DNA of 10,307 nucleotides from positions 1 through 10,307 of the forward strand of contig CAKUIV010000071.1 of assembly GCA_934661105.1 (NCBI GenBank). Direction: 5' to 3'. Source of the stretch: an uncultured Ellagibacter sp. GTDB lineage: Bacteria; Actinomycetota; Coriobacteriia; Coriobacteriales; Eggerthellaceae. The position numbers were made by a program, and so were the translations under genes. The notes under the pieces are model-generated. The model saw only the letters and a list, made by a program, of their open reading frames with translations, did no database searches and had not been told where the DNA came from. Of the stretch, positions 5,327 to 10,307 are shown in pieces (the stretch's first letter is position 1; each line of letters begins with the position of its first letter).

Positions 5327-6820
5327 CTATTCCGGGAAGAACACCTCGTTCACGCGGGCTTGTTCGGCAGCTGAGCGCTTCTCAATCAAACTGCCAACCA
5401 CCATGAGAACGCCCGCGACGGCGACGCCGATGACGATCTGGTGCAGCCCCATGACCTTGAACCCGAGCGCCATGCACGCGCAGTACGAAAGCGTGCCGCC
5501 CGCCATCGACAGGATCGCACCGAGCTTGCCGGCCCGCTTCCAGAACAGCCCGCACACCATCACCCAGAGAAACGCCGTCTCAAGCCCGCCGAACGCGAAC
5601 ATGTTGATCTTCCAGATGACGTCGGGCGGCACGACGGCGAGCGCGAACACGATGACGCCCACGACAAGCGTCACCGCCTGGCTCGCCCATGCGACCGTAC
5701 GCTCACCCGGATGTGTGCCGCAAGCAAGTGCGCGATGGAGGCACACGTCCTTCACGATAGCCGACGACGACGCGATGAGCAGCGACGACACCGTCGAAAT
5801 CGACGCCGCGATCGGCCCGATGATGGCGACGCCCGCAAGCCACGGCGGCAGCGTCTGCGCGATGGCGCGCGGGATGATGTTGTCCACGCTTCCACCGTAG
5901 TCGGCAAGGCTGCCAGTCAAAACGCCGGCCGAGAGCACGCCGAGCGCGGTCACACCGATCATCATGATGCCGATGATCACCGTGCCCACCACAAGCGCGC
6001 CGTGAAGCGATTTCGTGTCCTTGAACCCCATGCAGCGCACCATCGATTGCGGCAGCACGAACGTGAGCGCGCCGACGAGCAGCCACTGCGTGAAGTACAG
6101 CGACGCGGGCATGGCGCCACCCGAAAACGGCTCGAGCATCTCGGGATGGTTCGCCGCGATGGTGTCCATGATGTTCTCGTAGCCGCCGCCGGCGGAAAGG
6201 ATTCCCGCCGCAAGGACGAAGATGCCGACGAGCATGACGACACCGCAGAGCGCGTCGGTCATGGCAACACCGCGAAAGCCGCCGATCGTGGTGAACAGCA
6301 CCACGGCCACACCGAAGAGCACGAGCCCCACCGTGTAGGAATAGCCGGTCACGGCCTCGAACAGCTTCGCGCCGCCGACGAACTGCGCGACCATCGTCGC
6401 GGCGAAGAACACGACCACCACGAACGCGCTCACGTTCGCGAGCGCGTTGGAGCCGTAGCGCGCGCGGATGACGTCGATCACCGTGACCGCGTCGATCCGG
6501 CGCGCGATAAGCGCGAGCTTCTTTCCCATGATGCCATAGAGCAGAACGAGGGCGGTCACCTGAACCACCGCCATGTAGACCCAGCCCCAACCGATCGACC
6601 AGGCCTGACCAGGACCGCCGACGAACGAGCTCACCGACCCGTACGTCGCGATCGTGGTCATGGCGAGCACGAATCCGCCGAGCGCTCGGTTGCCGATGAA
6701 GTACTCCTTCACGAACCCGCTGGCGCTCGTCGCCCGGGCGCGCCGGCGCATGAGGAAGCTGATGAGAAGCGCCGCGGCAAGGAACGCGATGAGAGGAACG
6801 AGCGACACGAAGCTTTCCAT
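5327..6820 (-). CDS. panF: Sodium/pantothenate symporter
   Basis: Inner-membrane sodium:solute symporter (SSS family) that takes up pantothenate, the coenzyme A precursor, with Na+. At 497 residues it is close to E. coli PanF. The resemblance to PanF is strong and specific: EYFIGNRALGGFVLAMT (39-55), SSFVGGPG (64-71), GWGWV (77-81), GKKLALIARR (99-108), AQFVGGAKLFE (145-155), GGFRG (180-184) and, late in the protein, FAFGGLETAFLW. About 12-13 membrane segments are expected, with a short charged C-terminal tail. It starts 3 nt after the YhdT-family stop, with a G-rich ribosome binding site (AAGGGGGG) about 9 nt ahead that overlaps the end of yhdT, so the two are translationally linked. The yhdT-panF pairing is also found in E. 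coli. Other SSS substrates cannot be excluded, but the YhdT neighbour favours pantothenate. Confidence 0.93.
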   Translation of the reverse strand: MESFVSLVPLIAFLAAALLISFLMRRRARATSASGFVKEYFIGNRALGGFVLAMTTIATYGSVSSFVGGPGQAWSIGWGWVYMAVVQVTALVLLYGIMGKKLALIARRIDAVTVIDVIRARYGSNALANVSAFVVVVFFAATMVAQFVGGAKLFEAVTGYSYTVGLVLFGVAVVLFTTIGGFRGVAMTDALCGVVMLVGIFVLAAGILSAGGGYENIMDTIAANHPEMLEPFSGGAMPASLYFTQWLLVGALTFVLPQSMVRCMGFKDTKSLHGALVVGTVIIGIMMIGVTALGVLSAGVLTGSLADYGGSVDNIIPRAIAQTLPPWLAGVAIIGPIAASISTVSSLLIASSSAIVKDVCLHRALACGTHPGERTVAWASQAVTLVVGVIVFALAVVPPDVIWKINMFAFGGLETAFLWVMVCGLFWKRAGKLGAILSMAGGTLSYCACMALGFKVMGLHQIVIGVAVAGVLMVVGSLIEKRSAAEQARVNEVFFPE

Positions 6821-6823
6821 GAG

Positions 6824-7117
6824 CTAGCGCCCCCCTTCGTCTTCAGAATCGGAGCGCGCGACCTCGTCGAGGTCGAAATCGCGGAACACGCGGCGCGACA
6901 GAACGACGGCCGCGATGACCGCGGCGATCCACGGCATCACGCAGCCGCCGACCACCCACACAGGCGTATGGAAGATTTCGATATCCGAGCTCGCCAAGCC
7001 GAACCCGCCGATCAGCCACACGACGACGATGAACGCGAGCGCCGCGCACGTCGAGCGCGCCTCGCGGTTCGCTTGGCGCATCGCCTCAGAATAGGTTCCT
7101 ATACGTTTGTCCGACAC
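6824..7117 (-). CDS. yhdT: YhdT-like small membrane protein (DUF997)
   Basis: A 97-residue protein with two hydrophobic segments, at residues ~24-42 and ~53-73, joined by a short loop and followed by an acidic tail (DFDLDE... DSEDEG). The N-terminal QANREAR stretch ahead of the first membrane helix and the FRDFDLDE after the second match the DUF997/YhdT pattern. Its role is not established; family members typically sit directly upstream of panF, which suggests an accessory to pantothenate uptake. The start used is GTG at 7117, with AAGGAG 11 nt upstream; this spacing is long, and the ATG at codon 13 is a possible alternative. ATGs nearer the ribosome binding site are out of frame. It lies 39 nt after the trmB-like gene with no visible promoter, so it is probably in the same operon. 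Confidence 0.85.
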   Translation of the reverse strand: MSDKRIGTYSEAMRQANREARSTCAALAFIVVVWLIGGFGLASSDIEIFHTPVWVVGGCVMPWIAAVIAAVVLSRRVFRDFDLDEVARSDSEDEGGR

Positions 7118-7128
7118 GGCGACATCAT

Positions 7129-7134
7129 CTCCTT
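7129..7134 (-). promoter_or_regulatory. Ribosome binding site of yhdT
   Basis: AAGGAG on the minus strand, 11 nt before the GTG at 7117. Two ATGs lie 0 and 3 nt after it, but they open only a 9-codon out-of-frame reading frame ending at 7099. Confidence 0.6.
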
Positions 7135-7156
7135 GAAAAGTCGCGGCACGTTCAGC

Positions 7157-8029
7157 CTACACGTTCGTGCGTTCGCACGCATCGAGCCCCTTCGCTCGAC
7201 GATTCGCGTTGCGCGCCCGCATGTTCTCGACCGTTCCCTGCATGCCATGGGGGACGTACGTCATGGCGTCGAGGTCGTCGGGAAGATAGCTCGCAAGCGA
7301 CAGCGGCGCCGTCTGCTCGATGCGTTCAGGCGCGGGCCCCGGCACCGCCGAAAACCCGAGCACCGGCGCGCCCTTCGCCACGAGCTTGCGCTCGTACGCG
7401 CTTTCCGGCTCGTCGGGAAACAGCTCGCGGACATGATCGGTTTCCCATTTCACCTCATAGCCCGCAAGCGCGAGCTGCGTGAGCGAGAAATCGCGGAACG
7501 GCTGGCTGTCGGTGCGCAGGCGAAGCGGCGCACCGGGCGCGAGCAGGGCGCGGTAGCCCATCAGCCGATCGACGTACGTCAGCCGCAGATGAGCGCGCTT
7601 CTTCTTGGGAAACGGCGTGGGGAAGTTCACGAGAATCGCCGAAAGCTCACCCGAGCCGAAGTAACGCGCAAGGTCGGGGTCGGGGTCGTGGATGAACACG
7701 GCGTTGCCCGCCTTCTCGCGCACCGCCTCCTCGGCGCTGCGCAGAACGCAGATCGGGTCGACGTCGATGCCGACGAAAAGCGTCGTGGGGGTGCGCTTGG
7801 CGCATGCGACCGTGTACTCCCCCTTGCCGCAACCAAGATCGAGCACGACGCGCTCGAAGGGAACATCGCGCTTGACCAGGACGTCTGCCTCCGCCTCCGA
7901 TGTCGTCGGCGTCCAGAAGCGCCACGACCCCGCCCATGCGGTGCCCTTCTGCTCGAACGCGCTCTCGCACACGGCGAGCCGCCGCTCGAACGAGAACCCC
8001 TTATGCAAACGCGACGCCGCAGTGCGCAC
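7157..8029 (-). CDS. trmB: TrmB-like tRNA (guanine-N7)-methyltransferase, divergent
   Basis: SAM-dependent methyltransferase of the TrmB family, which makes m7G46 in the tRNA variable loop; 290 residues against about 210-240 usually. SAM motif I is LDLGCGKGEY (63-72), the acidic loop is GIDVD (87-91), and the C-terminal family signature appears as SAYERKLVAKG (210-220). The central signature, usually N-F-x-D-P-W-P-K-x-R-H, reads NFPTPFPKKKRAHLRLT (135-151): Asp is replaced by Thr and Trp by Phe. TDSQPF (173-178) matches the later TD motif. Residues ~229-290 form an extension beyond the usual end, rich in Pro early and Arg/Asn late. The GTG start at 8029 is supported by AAAGGAG with 6-nt spacing. 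Upstream is thrS, ending in a hairpin; downstream are yhdT and panF. It may be a true TrmB with drifted motif or a relative with another target. Confidence 0.8.
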   Translation of the reverse strand: MRTAASRLHKGFSFERRLAVCESAFEQKGTAWAGSWRFWTPTTSEAEADVLVKRDVPFERVVLDLGCGKGEYTVACAKRTPTTLFVGIDVDPICVLRSAEEAVREKAGNAVFIHDPDPDLARYFGSGELSAILVNFPTPFPKKKRAHLRLTYVDRLMGYRALLAPGAPLRLRTDSQPFRDFSLTQLALAGYEVKWETDHVRELFPDEPESAYERKLVAKGAPVLGFSAVPGPAPERIEQTAPLSLASYLPDDLDAMTYVPHGMQGTVENMRARNANRRAKGLDACERTNV

Positions 8030-8035
8030 GGTGCG

Positions 8036-8042
8036 CTCCTTT
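8036..8042 (-). promoter_or_regulatory. Ribosome binding site deciding the trmB GTG start
   Basis: AAAGGAG on the minus strand, 6 nt before the GTG at 8029. No in-frame ATG is close by, so GTG is the start. Confidence 0.85.
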
Positions 8043-8050
8043 CTTCATGC

Positions 8051-8074
8051 GAGTGCGGCCATGATAGCGCACTC
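8051..8074 (-). promoter_or_regulatory. Inverted repeat over a possible trmB -10 box
   Basis: The perfect 7-bp arms GAGTGCG (8051-8057) and CGCACTC (8068-8074) enclose a 10-nt loop that contains TATCAT on the minus strand (8061-8066), a candidate -10 one base from consensus. No good -35 is seen. It could be an operator over a weak promoter or a leader hairpin of a read-through transcript. Confidence 0.35.
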
Positions 8075-8092
8075 AAGCCCCTTTAAGCCAAG

Positions 8093-8127
8093 CGACCCCG
8101 CCCGACCATTCGGTGCGAGCGGGGTCG
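8093..8127 (-). terminator. GC-rich hairpin after thrS, probable terminator
   Basis: A perfect 9-bp stem, CGACCCCGC (8093-8101) with GCGGGGTCG (8119-8127); an inner CCGA/TCGG pairing shortens the 17-nt loop. It begins 33 nt after the thrS stop. Only scattered T residues follow on the minus strand (CTTGGCTT), so termination may be partial, with read-through into trmB. Confidence 0.55.
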
Positions 8128-8160
8128 TGAATGTATATCGTGGGAAACGAGACTATGCGG

Positions 8161-10053
8161 CTATGCGCGCGTGCGAGTCTCCTCGACGACCTTCGCGATA
8201 AAGTCCTCGATCGTGGACGGCACGGTCTCGTTCGTCCGGTCGCGCACGGAGATGTTGCCCTCCTCGGCTTCCTTCTCGCCGACGATGACCATGTAGGGCA
8301 CGCGGTCGATGGAACGCGCCTCGCGGATCTTGTAGCCGATCTTCTCGTCGCGGTTGTCCACTGCCACGCGGATGCCGGCAGCCTCCATCCGGTCGGCCAC
8401 CTTGTGCGCGTAGTCGCGGCTCTTCTCGGACACGGGCAGCACCTTCACCTGCAAAGGAGCGAGCCACACGGGGAACTTGCCGGCGTAGTGCTCGATCAAG
8501 ATGCCGATGAAGCGCTCGACCGAGCCGAAGCACACGCGATGGAGCATGATGGGGCGCTTCTTGGAGCCGTCGGCGTCGGTGTATTCCAAATCGAAGTTCT
8601 GCGGCATCTGGAAGTCGAGCTGCACGGTGCCGCACTGCCAGGTGCGTCCGAGCGAGTCCTGCAGATGGAAGTCGATCTTGGGGCCGTAAAACGCGCCGTC
8701 GCCCTCGTTGATCTCGTACTCCATGCCGAGCTTCTCGAGCGCGGTCTTAAGGCCGGCCTCGGCGGCCGCCCAATCCTCGTCGGAGCCCATGGAATCGTCG
8801 GGGCGGGTGGACAGCTCCACATGGTACTTGAAGCCGAACTGCTGGTACACCGAGTCGATGAGTTTCACGACGCCGATGATCTCGTCGGTGAGCTGGTCGG
8901 GGCGCACGAACAGGTGCGCGTCGTCCTGGTTGAAGCAGCGCACGCGGAACAGGCCGTGCAGCGCGCCTTTCATCTCGTGACGATGCACCGTGCCGATCTC
9001 ACCGGCGCGGATGGGCAGATCGCGGTAGCTGTGCGGCTTCGACGCGTACACGAGCACGCCGCCCGGGCAGTTCATCGGCTTGATGCAGTACTCCTCTTCG
9101 TCGATCATCGTGGAGTACATGTTGTCCTTGTAGTGGTCCCAATGGCCCGACGTCATCCACAGCTGCTTGTTCATGATGAGCGGCGTGGAGATTTCCACGT
9201 AACCCGCCTTCTTGTGGATTTCGCGCCAGTAGTCGAGCAGCGTGTTCTTGAGCGTGGTGCCGTTGGGCAGGAAGAACGGGAAGCCCGGCGCCTCGTCGCG
9301 CATCATGAAGATGTCCATCTCGCGGCCGATGCGGCGATGGTCGCGCTTTTCGGCCTCTTCAAGGTTGTGCAGGTACTCCTCGAGCTCCGACTTCTTGAAG
9401 AAGGCCGTGCCGTAGAGGCGCTGCAGCTGCTCGCGCGTCGCGTCGCCGCGCCAATAGGCACCGGCGAGCTTCATCATCTTGAAGGCGCCGATCTTGCCGG
9501 CGGAGGGAACATGCGGGCCGGCGCACAGGTCGACGAAGGACCCGTGGCGGTAAATCGAGATGTCCTGGTCGGTCAAGTCGTCGATATGCTCGAGCTTGAA
9601 GCGCTGGTCAGCAAAGATTTTCTTCGCTTCCTCGATGGTCACGACCTCGCGCACGAAAGGCTCGTCAGCCTTGATGATTTCGGCCATCTTCTTCTCGATG
9701 GCACCGAAGTCGTCGGAGGAGATATTGTTAGGAAGCTCGAAATCGTAGAAGTAGCCGTCGTCGGTCGCGGGGCCGAAGGCGATCTGCGTGCCGGGATAGA
9801 GCTCCTGCACGGCTTCCGCCATGATGTGAGCGCAGGAATGGCGCATGATGTGGAGCGCCTCGGGGCTTTTCGCGGTGATGATCTCAACGGTTGCCCCATC
9901 TGTCACGGTTGCTGTGAGGTCGACCAACGTGCCGTCAACCTTTCCAGCCAGCGCAGCTTTCGCAAGACCTGCGCCGATGGAAGCCGCCACGTCGGCGACG
10001 GTCGCGCCGGCAGCAAGCTCTTTTACCGAGCCATCGGGTAATGCAATGTTCAT
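8161..10053 (-). CDS. thrS: Threonyl-tRNA synthetase
   Basis: Class II aminoacyl-tRNA synthetase that charges tRNA-Thr and edits mischarged Ser-tRNA-Thr; 630 residues, full length. Domains in order: N-terminal TGS domain (~1-60, beginning MNIALPDGS), the editing domain with HxxxH (His72, His76) and Cys177/His181 in LCAGPH, the catalytic core with zinc ligands Cys329 (MNCPGG), His380 (DDAH) and His505 (MLHR), motif 2 around RHEMKGALHGLFRVRCF, motif 3 at FGSVERF (509-515), and the C-terminal anticodon-binding domain (~530-630). All editing and zinc residues are intact. The start at 10053 is set by the TGS domain and an AAGGA 5 nt upstream; the frame stays open to 10245 but no homology starts there. 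The leader carries two hairpins and the promoter region a dyad, which may reflect autoregulation. No T-box sequence (AGGGTGGNACCGCG) is present. Confidence 0.98.
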   Translation of the reverse strand: MNIALPDGSVKELAAGATVADVAASIGAGLAKAALAGKVDGTLVDLTATVTDGATVEIITAKSPEALHIMRHSCAHIMAEAVQELYPGTQIAFGPATDDGYFYDFELPNNISSDDFGAIEKKMAEIIKADEPFVREVVTIEEAKKIFADQRFKLEHIDDLTDQDISIYRHGSFVDLCAGPHVPSAGKIGAFKMMKLAGAYWRGDATREQLQRLYGTAFFKKSELEEYLHNLEEAEKRDHRRIGREMDIFMMRDEAPGFPFFLPNGTTLKNTLLDYWREIHKKAGYVEISTPLIMNKQLWMTSGHWDHYKDNMYSTMIDEEEYCIKPMNCPGGVLVYASKPHSYRDLPIRAGEIGTVHRHEMKGALHGLFRVRCFNQDDAHLFVRPDQLTDEIIGVVKLIDSVYQQFGFKYHVELSTRPDDSMGSDEDWAAAEAGLKTALEKLGMEYEINEGDGAFYGPKIDFHLQDSLGRTWQCGTVQLDFQMPQNFDLEYTDADGSKKRPIMLHRVCFGSVERFIGILIEHYAGKFPVWLAPLQVKVLPVSEKSRDYAHKVADRMEAAGIRVAVDNRDEKIGYKIREARSIDRVPYMVIVGEKEAEEGNISVRDRTNETVPSTIEDFIAKVVEETRTRA

Positions 10054-10058
10054 GAGAG

Positions 10059-10063
10059 TCCTT
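10059..10063 (-). promoter_or_regulatory. Ribosome binding site of thrS
   Basis: AAGGA within GGGGAAGGA on the minus strand, 5 nt before the ATG at 10053; it selects this start over upstream in-frame codons. Confidence 0.8.
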
Positions 10064-10070
10064 CCCCATG

Positions 10071-10091
10071 TCAGGCGGCCAACCCGCCTGA
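10071..10091 (-). promoter_or_regulatory. Leader hairpin next to the thrS ribosome binding site
   Basis: A perfect 8-bp stem, TCAGGCGG (10084-10091 read on the minus strand) with CCGCCTGA (10071-10078), with loop GTTGG. It ends 7 nt before the ribosome binding site, a position where folding or protein binding could affect initiation. E. coli ThrRS represses its own mRNA through leader hairpins; whether this one acts alike is inference. Confidence 0.4.
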
Positions 10092-10106
10092 ACCGTTGAT
10101 TTCCTC

Positions 10107-10130
10107 GCTTGCGAGATTCGATACGCAAGC
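10107..10130 (-). promoter_or_regulatory. Upstream leader hairpin of thrS
   Basis: A perfect 7-bp stem, GCTTGCG/CGCAAGC (10107-10113 with 10124-10130), with a 10-nt loop. It lies just after the predicted transcription start, 15 nt from the second hairpin. There is no U-tract behind it. Confidence 0.4.
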
Positions 10131-10139
10131 CAAAGAAAC

Positions 10140-10167
10140 ATGATAAGCGATGAAAAAGCTTACGCAA
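10140..10167 (-). promoter_or_regulatory. Probable thrS promoter
   Basis: On the minus strand TTGCGT (10162-10167) and TATCAT (10140-10145) are 16 nt apart; the -10 has one mismatch, the -35 three. The predicted start near 10133 gives an ~80-nt leader that holds both hairpins. Confidence 0.45.
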
Positions 10168-10192
10168 CCTCAAGTGCGAAACTTGCGCTAAG
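10153..10192 (-). other. Nested dyad followed by a T-run upstream of thrS
   Basis: On the plus strand, CTTACGCAA (10159-10167) is mirrored by TTGCG-C-TAAG (10183-10192), 9 pairs with one bulged base; inside it CAAGT (10171-10175) mirrors ACTTG (10181-10185). On the minus strand it is followed by CTTTTTC, giving the look of an intrinsic terminator pointing at thrS. It also overlaps the predicted thrS -35, so it may instead be an operator shared with the divergent gene. Confidence 0.4.
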
Positions 10193-10200
10193 ATAGTGCA

Positions 10201-10217
10201 GTTTCGGAAGGCGAAAC
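10201..10217 (+). repeat. Short inverted repeat in the leader of the right-edge gene
   Basis: GTTTCG (10201-10206) and CGAAAC (10212-10217) form a perfect 6-bp stem with a 5-nt loop. GCGAAAC also occurs directly repeated at 10176-10182 and 10211-10217. Possible leader structure or binding site; function unknown. Confidence 0.3.
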
Positions 10218-10236
10218 GAAAACGAACCGCACAACG

Positions 10237-10242
10237 AAGGAG
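10237..10242 (+). promoter_or_regulatory. Ribosome binding site of the right-edge gene
   Basis: AAGGAG on the plus strand, 9 nt before the ATG at 10252. Confidence 0.75.
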
Positions 10243-10251
10243 CATCCGTCC

Positions 10252-10307
10252 ATGAGCGTTGAGCCTCAGGCAACCGTATGGATCACCGGCGCCGCCGGGC
10301 GCATGGG
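10252..10307 (+). CDS. Start of a nucleotide-binding (Rossmann-fold) enzyme, possibly DapB
   Basis: Only 18 codons are visible before the right edge: a short polar start, then the strand VWITG and the glycine-rich GAAGRMG. G-A-x-G-R-M-G close to the N-terminus is the hallmark of 4-hydroxy-tetrahydrodipicolinate reductase (DapB), the NAD(P)H-dependent lysine/diaminopimelate pathway enzyme; E. coli DapB has AGAGGRMG. The ITGAAGR form also fits an NAD-dependent epimerase or short-chain dehydrogenase, so the name stays open. The start is supported by AAGGAG at 10237-10242. It is divergent from thrS, sharing a 198-bp intergenic region. Confidence 0.7.
   Translation, partial: MSVEPQATVWITGAAGRM

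Noticed and set aside
7099..7128. 9-codon upstream frame (MMSPCRTNV) overlapping the yhdT start
   Set aside because: Its ATGs lie 0-3 nt from the ribosome binding site, too close for good initiation; likely chance, though it might slightly affect yhdT translation.
5441..8086. Plus-strand open frame of 881 codons opposite panF, yhdT and trmB
   Set aside because: Its translation is His/Arg/Asp-rich with no domain, it has no ribosome binding site, and it lies wholly antisense to three genes with clear homology. Such frames arise from the codon bias of GC-rich genes.
8131..10041. Plus-strand open frame of 636 codons opposite thrS
   Set aside because: Antisense to an intact thrS; low-complexity Val/Leu/Asp/His composition and no recognisable motif.
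10054..10245. Longer N-terminus for thrS (start near 10245)
   Set aside because: The added residues do not resemble the TGS domain, would cover the promoter and hairpins, and the ATG at 10053 has a good ribosome binding site.
10054..10251. T-box riboswitch upstream of thrS
   Set aside because: The conserved T-box core AGGGTGGNACCGCG is absent and the leader is too short for a full T-box fold.

Overview
This is a GC-rich bacterial window made up of core metabolic and translation genes plus one transport/lipase pair. The gene content, strong AAGGAG-type ribosome binding sites, GC-rich codon use and protein style suggest a high-GC actinomycetotal genome, perhaps a gut Coriobacteriia/Eggerthellaceae member. 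That placement is inference from overall character, not from a marker search. No rRNA, tRNA, CRISPR array, insertion sequence or prophage gene was seen.

Layout. Positions 1-2293, minus strand: trxA (thioredoxin, 2280-1972) is followed by trxB (thioredoxin reductase, 1828-875) and by the start of prfA (peptide chain release factor 1, from 806 and running off the left edge). trxA has a good sigma-70-type promoter at 2362-2389, and prfA has its own consensus -10 at 854-859. Positions 2397-5010, plus strand: a patatin-like phospholipase (2451-3416) and a CPA2-type cation:proton antiporter with a long charged C-terminal tail (3418-5010) form a tight two-gene operon, divergent from trxA. Positions 5011-5326 hold no credible gene but carry an unusual density of inverted repeats, lying between the convergent antiporter and panF genes. 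Positions 5327-8042, minus strand: a divergent TrmB-like tRNA methyltransferase (8029-7157), a YhdT/DUF997 small membrane protein (7117-6824) and the sodium/pantothenate symporter PanF (6820-5327) are closely spaced and look like one operon. Positions 8093-10167, minus strand: thrS (threonyl-tRNA synthetase, 10053-8161) has a hairpin after its stop and a structured leader. A divergent plus-strand gene starts at 10252 and runs off the right edge; only 18 residues are visible and they show a GAAGRMG nucleotide-binding motif, resembling DapB or another Rossmann-fold enzyme.

How the genes work together. TrxB passes NADPH electrons to TrxA, giving the cytoplasmic disulfide reductase system. PrfA, ThrRS and the TrmB homologue serve translation. 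PanF with YhdT imports pantothenate for coenzyme A. The phospholipase and antiporter are translationally linked, which hints at a shared role at the membrane, but no such role is shown by the sequence.

Nothing here is a clear new defence or mobile system. The points most worth a second look are the TrmB homologue, which lacks the usual Asp-Pro-Trp motif and has a C-terminal extension, the lipase-antiporter operon, the inverted-repeat-rich convergent gap, and the structured leaders and dyads around thrS.
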